Source: CAZYMF01 sp964648215
GTDB lineage: Bacteria; Desulfobacterota; Binatia; HRBIN30; JACQVA1
Assembly (NCBI GenBank): GCA_964648215.1
Contig: CAZYMF010000052.1
Coordinates: forward strand, 1 to 26,236
Length of the DNA: 26,236 nucleotides
Direction: 5' to 3'
The notes beneath the pieces were generated by a model that saw only the letters and a list, made by a program, of their open reading frames with translations, ran no database searches and was not told where the DNA came from. The position numbers were made by a program, and so were the translations under genes. Below, piece after piece: positions 21,988 through 26,236 of the stretch; the first letter of the stretch is position 1; each line of letters starts with the position of its first letter.

Positions 21988-22812
21988 TCAGCGGATGTCC
22001 ATCTGCCGCAGCAGAACCTCGTCGCGGACGCGCCGCGGCAGGAAGCGGTTGAGGGCGAGGAAGAAGCGGCTCTGGCTGTCGATCGGGTTGTGGAGCTTCG
22101 GCGCCGGCGAGCGGACGACGCGCAGGATCTGCTCGGCCGCTGTCGCCGGATCGGTGGCGCGCTGGATGAGCGCTTCGTCGCGGGCGATGAAGCGCCGGGC
22201 ACGCTCGCGATACGGCGAGCCCTCGGGCGGCAAGGTGTGGATCTTGGCCGCGAATCGGGTCGAGACCTGGGCCGGCTGAATCAGCGCCACACGAATCCCA
22301 TACGGCTCCACCTCGTAGCGCAAGGAGAGCACCAGCCCTTCGACGGCAAACTTGGTTGCGGAGTAGATCGATTCGAAGGGGAAGGGGATCTGCCCCACCA
22401 GCGACGACACGGCAATCAACTTTCCCGAGCGCCGCTCGCGCATGCTCGGGATGAACGCCTGCAGAATCGCCGCCGTGCCCATCACGTTGATCTCCAGACA
22501 GCGGCTCGCCTGGTCGAGATCGACCTCCTCGAACGGGCCGAAGAAGCCGATGCCGACGTTGGACAGCACCGTGTCGGCGCGCCCGTAGCGGCGCAGCACC
22601 TCGTCGCGAAAGGCGAGGATGCCGGCGCGATCGCATACGTCGAGCGTGGTGAGGAACGCCTCGCTGCCCTTCGCGTTCAGCTCGTCGCGCAGCGACTCGA
22701 TCCCTTCGGCATCGACGTCGAAGCCGGCGACGGTGTCGCCCGCCGCCGCCAGCCGCAGCGCCACCTCGCGGCCCATCCCCTGCGCCAGACCTGTGATCAC
22801 TACGACCTGCAT
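21988..22812 (-). CDS. Short-chain dehydrogenase/reductase
   Basis: 274 residues, classical SDR. Cofactor motif TGLAQGMG (7-14), acidic FDVD after strand 2 (Asp32) favouring NAD(H), SNVG (84-87) for the NNAG motif, catalytic Asn109, Ser136/137 (VSSLVG), Tyr150 and Lys154 (YSATK). The C-terminal part carries an Arg-rich tail (FLALNRFLPRRVRDE). The ATG at 22812 has GGGAGG 8 nt upstream. It oxidises or reduces a secondary alcohol/ketone substrate that cannot be told from sequence. It is separated from the epimerase gene upstream by 249 bp holding an inverted repeat, so it is probably a separate transcription unit. Confidence 0.92.
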   Translation of the reverse strand: MQVVVITGLAQGMGREVALRLAAAGDTVAGFDVDAEGIESLRDELNAKGSEAFLTTLDVCDRAGILAFRDEVLRRYGRADTVLSNVGIGFFGPFEEVDLDQASRCLEINVMGTAAILQAFIPSMRERRSGKLIAVSSLVGQIPFPFESIYSATKFAVEGLVLSLRYEVEPYGIRVALIQPAQVSTRFAAKIHTLPPEGSPYRERARRFIARDEALIQRATDPATAAEQILRVVRSPAPKLHNPIDSQSRFFLALNRFLPRRVRDEVLLRQMDIR

Positions 22813-22846
22813 CGCGCTTGCCTCCCGTCTTCGTCTGCTCGGACCC

Positions 22847-22956
22847 AATGAGAAACAGGAAACCGGAAACCGGGAATGAAAAACTGGCCAATGCCGGAGA
22901 AGGACGCCGGATCTACCGGTTTCCGGTCTCCGGTTTTCTGTTTCCTGTTTCTCATT
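22847..22956. repeat. Inverted repeat with GAAACCGG motifs
   Basis: AATGAGAAACAGGAAAC (22847-22863) is exactly complementary to 22940-22956. Inside, left (GGAAACCGGAAACCGG part) and right (CCGGTTTCCGGTCTCCGG part) are further related but not perfectly aligned. This gives a large cruciform/hairpin between two minus-strand genes. It resembles dispersed intergenic repeats known from environmental high-GC genomes; it has no coding content. Confidence 0.6.
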
Positions 22957-23061
22957 TCTTCTCCAGAAACCTCTGCAGAAAGAATATCGACAGCCTCGGA
23001 GGGAGAGGGAACCCACGCTCGCGGCTCATTGGGCGCTGAGCAAAATTATGACTCCGCCCCT

Positions 23062-24057
23062 TCAATTCGCGTCCCGCTTCCCGTTGCGGTGCCGACGGCC
23101 GAGATCGCCCATGGACTCGGCAAAGTCGGGATAGAGCAACCGGTAGCCGGTCGCTTTCAGCTTGCCGTTGTCGACGACGTAATCGGCGCTCAGGTAGCGC
23201 ACGGCGTCGACCTCGAGATCCGGAATCCGCCGCGTCAGCCGTGCGGCGAAACCTTGCACGCGCGCCGCCGCCGCTACGACGACCAGGGGCAGATGGAGCC
23301 GCGGCGCGGGGGTTCCGAACGCTTCGGCCGCCAGCGCCAGCGCCTCCGCGATGCCCGGGCGGCTGTCGTCGGCGATGTTGAAGGCCTGCCCGACGGCATC
23401 GTCTCGCGGAGAGAGGTGATGGGCCGCGGCGGCGACGTCCTCGGCCCGCACGTTGGCCAGCCGCTGCCGGCCTTTGCCCGGGATCGCCCCCAGCGATGTC
23501 GGACGGGAGAACACCTTGCCCGCCCCGTCGGTGCAGCCCGGACCGTACACCGTGCACGGCCGCAGGACGACGGCCCGAAGCCCCTCCTGAACCCGCCGCC
23601 ACACGACGTCCTCCCCGTCACGCTTGCTGCGCCCGTAGTCGTCCTGCGGCGCGCGGGGCGCATCCTCGACGAAGGGAGTTCCCCGGTAGGGGCCGTAGGC
23701 GCTGGTGGAGCTCATGTGCACGAACGCGCGCACGCCGGCGTCCAGGGCCAGCCGGGTCATTCTGTCGACGCCGTCCACGTTGACGCGCCGCAGGACGGAG
23801 TACGGGGTCGAGAAGTTGCAGATCGCGCCCAGGTGGAAGACGCGGTCGACGTCACCCGCGAGCAGCGGCGGCAGTGTTTCCGGCGCGGTGAGGTCGGCGC
23901 GCACCACTTCGACGCCGAGCGCGGCGAGCGCGCTCGTGTCCTCGCGGGGCAGCGCCGCGGCCCGTACCTGCACGCCGTTCTGCACCAGGTGCGCCACCAG
24001 ATGGCGGCCGAGAAAGCCGGCGGCACCGGTGACGAGGCTGATCCCCGTGTACTCCAC
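23062..24057 (-). CDS. NAD-dependent epimerase/dehydratase (extended SDR)
   Basis: 331 residues. Rossmann motif TGAAGFLG (10-17), catalytic Ser116/117 (HMSSTSAYG), Tyr141 and Lys145 (YGRSK), with LRPCTVYGPG and a C-terminal substrate domain containing NVRAEDVAAAAHH and AFNIADDSRPG. The pattern fits sugar epimerases or 3-beta-hydroxysteroid-type dehydrogenases. The start is a GTG at 24057 behind a run of G's; 24 bp separate it from the selenoprotein gene upstream, so the two are probably co-transcribed. Substrate unknown. Confidence 0.88.
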   Translation of the reverse strand: MEYTGISLVTGAAGFLGRHLVAHLVQNGVQVRAAALPREDTSALAALGVEVVRADLTAPETLPPLLAGDVDRVFHLGAICNFSTPYSVLRRVNVDGVDRMTRLALDAGVRAFVHMSSTSAYGPYRGTPFVEDAPRAPQDDYGRSKRDGEDVVWRRVQEGLRAVVLRPCTVYGPGCTDGAGKVFSRPTSLGAIPGKGRQRLANVRAEDVAAAAHHLSPRDDAVGQAFNIADDSRPGIAEALALAAEAFGTPAPRLHLPLVVVAAAARVQGFAARLTRRIPDLEVDAVRYLSADYVVDNGKLKATGYRLLYPDFAESMGDLGRRHRNGKRDAN

Positions 24058-24081
24058 GTCCCCCCCCGTGGCCGCCTGCGA

Positions 24082-24981
24082 TCACAGCAGGCAGATTTCC
24101 TTCTCCAGCTCGATGCGCCGGGTCTGGCTGTAGCCGACGGCAAACGTCGGAATCCAGCACGAGTGCTTGCCGGCACCGCCGGCGACCAGCACGCGGATCA
24201 GCTCGGCGCTGCGCGCGAGCGGGATGCGCCCGCCCCATCCCTCGATCTGGTCCGCGTAGCCGCCCCACGAGGTCAGCTCTTCGAGCTTCTGGGCAGAGAT
24301 GCGGTCGACGGCGACGCGGGCGTGCTCGTAGAAGTAGCGCTGCACGTCCTCGCGCGAGAACCCCGACCTCGCCACCGCCTGCGCGTGCTCCGGGCCGAAG
24401 ACGACGAAATGGTCGCCGCCGACGTAGAGNNNNNNNNNNNNNNNNNNNNNNNNNNNNNNNNNNNNNNNNNNNNNNNNNNNNNNNNNNNNNNNNNNNNNNN
24501 NNNNNNNNNNNNNNNNNNNNNNNNNNNNNATGCCGCCGACGGGATGCCGTACCACCGCCAACGGCAGCGAGCCGGCGTTGCGCTGCTCGAGCAGCCCCTG
24601 CGCGAAGTCGCGAAACTCCTCGGTCACCAGCCCCACCACGGCGCAGCCGCGGCGCGCCAGCTCGATCTGGTCGTGGACACTCCACGACGTGCACGACCCT
24701 CAATCGAAGGCGGCGAGCACGACAGCGCCGCAGGCCTCGGCGCAGCGGCGCAGCAGGTCGTCGCCGGCCTCGAGCGACGGCACCTCCTTGGTGAAGAAGG
24801 TCGACTTGATGCCGAAGCGCGTTTCCAACGCTGTTGCCGTCCGCTGCAGCAGGACGTCGGCGTTGGGCTTGTTGTTGCTGAAGAAGCCCACCGTCGCGCC
24901 GCGCAGGCTGTCGAGCCGGTGTCCGAGCGCCTCGGGCGGCGGCGGGCTGCTGGTGGGATTCAGGGCAACGATGCGGGTCAT
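24082..24981 (-). CDS. UGSC-motif selenoprotein, with in-frame UGA and an assembly gap
   Basis: About 299 residues if UGA at 24702-24700 is read as selenocysteine. Residues 1-93 (starting MTRIVALNPTSSP, with VGFFSNNKPNADVLL) run into AAFD, then TGA, then GSCTSWSVHDQIELARRG in the same frame. This U-G-S-C context (Sec94, Cys97) defines the UGSC family; a normal stop would remove two thirds of a conserved protein. After a 100-N gap (24430-24529) the frame resumes at LYVGGDHFVVFGPEHAQAV and later AGGAGKHSCWIPTFAVG, which looks like the family's C-terminal part. UxxC suggests a redox-active site; the biochemical role is unknown to me. The ATG at 24981 has GGGAGGAG 6 nt upstream. Divergent from a MarR gene and 24 bp before the epimerase. 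Residue numbers after the gap are provisional. Confidence 0.85.
24430..24529. other. Assembly gap of 100 N
   Basis: Exactly 100 undetermined bases inside the selenoprotein gene. A round 100 is a usual placeholder, so real length and the missing residues are unknown. The reading frame happens to match on both sides. Confidence 0.99.
24670..24702 (-). promoter_or_regulatory. UGA plus bSECIS-like hairpin
   Basis: Reading the minus strand, UGA (24702-24700) is followed after 11 nt by GTCGTGG (24688-24682), loop AGTGT, and CCACGAC (24676-24670): a perfect 7-bp stem (8 with an A-U pair). The loop has G in its first two bases, about 20 nt after the UGA, within the 16-37-nt window used for bacterial SECIS elements. 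An outer pairing GGTCGTG/CACGACC is an alternative fold. SelB recognition is inferred. Confidence 0.7.
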
Positions 24982-25033
24982 CTCGGCTCCTCCCGTTTCT
25001 CGCGGCGTTCGTCGATTCCTGCATTACTACGTA

Positions 25034-25072
25034 TTGCAAACTATTTCAATTCGGAATATTACGGCATTGAAA
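25034..25072. promoter_or_regulatory. Candidate MarR operator in the divergent promoter region
   Basis: In the only AT-rich stretch of this region, TTGCAAACTATTTCAA (25034-25049) is a near-palindrome of the MarR-box type, and TTTCAAT (25044-25050) is repeated inverted as ATTGAAA (25066-25072), 22 bp apart or two helical turns. It lies between the selenoprotein start (24981) and the MarR start (25126). Binding by the adjacent MarR protein is inferred. Confidence 0.45.
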
Positions 25073-25125
25073 TCGATCGGGCCCCGGAAAACGCGAGGTC
25101 GACAAGGGAGACGCCGAGAGCAGCC

Positions 25126-25569
25126 ATGCCCAGCCAACAACGACAAGCCGACCAGAGCCACGGCAAGGCCATCATGGGTTTGATCCATCGCGCCACGGCC
25201 CGCAACTCGGAGCGCTCGACCCTGGGGCTCAACGTGCGCCAGCGCCTGGTCATTCAGTCCCTCGGCCTGGAGGGCAACCGCCCGATTGCCGCCATCGGCC
25301 AGCAGCTCGGGCTGACGCCGTCGACCATGACCGGGCTGGTCGACCGTCTCGAGCAGCAGGGCTTCCTGCGCCGCGAGCGCCACCCCAGCGACCGCCGGGC
25401 GACGGTGCTGAGCCTGACCCGCAAGGGCGAGACCGCCTTCCGCCGCGAGGTCGACTTCTACCGCGCCCTGGTCGACGAAACCCTGTCGGCGCTGGGCGAC
25501 GACGCCAAGCGCCTGGTGCTCGACGGCCTCGCTCACCTCGGCCGCGGCGCGGCGGCGGACGCCGCGTAG
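25126..25569 (+). CDS. MarR-family transcriptional regulator
   Basis: 147 residues with a winged helix-turn-helix (about 40-105): RQRLVIQSLGLEGNRPIAAI, the recognition helix around LTPSTMTGLVDRLEQQGFLR, and the wing RRERHPSDRRATVLSLTRKG, which carries the conserved D-x-R pattern of MarR proteins. Flanking helices would form the dimer. The start at 25126 is the most N-terminal plausible ATG; its ribosome site is weak. It is followed after 8 bp by an acyl-CoA dehydrogenase gene and is divergent from the selenoprotein operon, so it probably controls one or both in response to a small ligand, perhaps an acyl-CoA or aromatic acid. Confidence 0.93.
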   Translation: MPSQQRQADQSHGKAIMGLIHRATARNSERSTLGLNVRQRLVIQSLGLEGNRPIAAIGQQLGLTPSTMTGLVDRLEQQGFLRRERHPSDRRATVLSLTRKGETAFRREVDFYRALVDETLSALGDDAKRLVLDGLAHLGRGAAADAA

Positions 25570-25577
25570 GAGCTGCC

Positions 25578-26236
25578 ATGGATTTCCAGCTGAGCGAGGA
25601 GCAGCAGCTCCTGCAGCAGACGGTGCGCGAGTTCGCCGACCGCGAGTGCAAGCCGCTGGCGGCGGTGTGGGACCGCGAGGCGCGCGTGCCCGACCGGCGC
25701 GTGGTCGAGCAGATGGTGCAGATGGGCCTGGTCGGCATGTGCCTGCCGGGCGAGTACGGCGGCGGCGGGCAGGATCTGCTGTCGGCGATCGTGTGCATCG
25801 AGCAGCTCGCGCGCATCTCGCCGCTGTGCGCCGCGCCGATCTTCGAGAGCAACGTCGGCCCGGTGCGCGTCATCGAGCTCTTCGGCAGCGAGGAACAGAA
25901 GCGGCGCTTCGTGCCGCGCGTGTGCCGCGGCGAGATGCAGATCAGCGTCGGCATGACCGAGGCCGAAGCCGGCAGCGCGCTGACCGACCTGCGCACCCGC
26001 GCCACCAGGGTCGACGGCGGCTGGCGCCTGGACGGCCGCAAGGTCTTCTGCACCGGCGGCGGCCACAGCGAAGCGTACATGGTCTACTGTCGCTTCGGCG
26101 ACCAGCCCGGCGCCAAGGGCATCGGCGCGATCCTGGTCGAGAAGGGGACGCCGGGCCTCTCTTTCGGAAAGCAGGAGGAGTTCATGGGGATGCGCGGCTT
26201 CCCCAGCTCCGACCTCGTCTTCGACGGCTGCGTCGT
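25578..26236 (+). CDS. Acyl-CoA dehydrogenase, 3' end outside window
   Basis: The first 219 codons of an FAD-dependent acyl-CoA dehydrogenase, open to the window edge. The start MDFQLSEEQQLLQQTVREFA is typical of the N-terminal helical domain. The FAD/substrate motif appears as GMTEAEAGSAL (125-135, usual form TEPDAGSD), followed by the beta domain (WRLDGRKVFCTGGGHSEAY; GMRGFPSSDLVFDGC). The catalytic glutamate lies beyond the window. It catalyses alpha,beta-dehydrogenation of an acyl-CoA; chain or ring specificity is unknown. GGAG precedes the ATG by 5 nt. With the MarR gene 8 bp upstream it forms a regulator-enzyme operon. Confidence 0.93.
   Translation, partial: MDFQLSEEQQLLQQTVREFADRECKPLAAVWDREARVPDRRVVEQMVQMGLVGMCLPGEYGGGGQDLLSAIVCIEQLARISPLCAAPIFESNVGPVRVIELFGSEEQKRRFVPRVCRGEMQISVGMTEAEAGSALTDLRTRATRVDGGWRLDGRKVFCTGGGHSEAYMVYCRFGDQPGAKGIGAILVEKGTPGLSFGKQEEFMGMRGFPSSDLVFDGCV

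Noticed and set aside
24700..24702. TGA as a true stop or sequencing-error frameshift
   Set aside because: The frame does not change across it, the downstream sequence is protein-like, and the U-G-S-C context plus hairpin fit selenocysteine.
22876..25125. Plus-strand frame reading through the N gap into MarR
   Set aside because: Opposite to the epimerase and selenoprotein genes and kept open partly by N's; the MarR protein begins at 25126.
1..26236. CRISPR arrays, tRNA and rRNA genes
   Set aside because: No regularly spaced direct repeats, tRNA-like cloverleaf or rRNA sequence was recognised on reading.

Overview
High-GC bacterial scaffold segment with one 100-N assembly gap, so probably a metagenome bin or draft genome. 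An F420-type luciferase-like oxidoreductase, acyl-CoA dehydrogenase, class I CoA-transferase, amidohydrolase-2, a UGSC-type selenoprotein, dockerin-like 'GDCxxxGxVTVDELV' protein debris and many RAYT/REP-type repeats together resemble the deltaproteobacterial-like Binatota (Candidatus Binatia) gene pool. That placement is an inference from gene content; no marker gene is present.

Layout. 1-2310 (minus) is an incomplete secreted beta-helix repeat protein. 2441-4179 (minus) is a two-gene unit: an MGAT-like acyltransferase coupled to an LLM oxidoreductase. 4483-8737 (minus) is a tight four-gene operon: PIG-L deacetylase, E1-alpha and E1-beta of a 2-oxoacid dehydrogenase, and an unusual 'E2' in which lipoyl and subunit-binding domains are fused to a left-handed beta-helix acyltransferase instead of the normal E2 core. 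Near-identical TetR-like palindromes lie upstream of this operon and upstream of the acyltransferase unit. 9003-9205 (plus) is a tiny self-contained unit: promoter, 34-residue membrane peptide, terminator hairpin. 9521-11245 (plus) is a CoA-transferase. 11258-12999 (minus) is an ABC1/UbiB kinase coupled to a small membrane protein.

13158-17880 (minus) is a six-gene operon headed by an ECF sigma factor and its anti-sigma, followed by a di-haem peroxidase, a Tat-exported metallophosphoesterase, a SoxA-like cytochrome c and a Spy-like periplasmic protein. The anti-sigma carries a C-terminal CxxCH haem motif, and an ECF-type promoter lies in front of the sigma gene, so this looks like an autoregulated, possibly haem- or redox-sensing envelope system.

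18175-19251 (plus) is a Zn alcohol dehydrogenase. 19309-19622 (minus) is a broken dockerin-like remnant beside a dispersed repeat. 19935-20843 (plus) is an amidohydrolase preceded by a nine-codon coupled leader. 21032-21137 is a perfect 22-bp inverted repeat. 21313-21920 (plus) is a VapBC module. 21988-24981 (minus) holds a short-chain dehydrogenase, an NAD-dependent epimerase and a UGSC-family selenoprotein whose in-frame UGA is followed by a bSECIS-like hairpin. 25126-26236 (plus, divergent) is a MarR regulator and the start of an acyl-CoA dehydrogenase.

The two most notable systems are the PIG-L/E1/lipoyl-LbH operon, which suggests acyl transfer from lipoate straight to an amino-sugar-like acceptor, and the ECF operon with the haem-motif anti-sigma factor. 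The selenoprotein is easily mis-annotated as two fragments.
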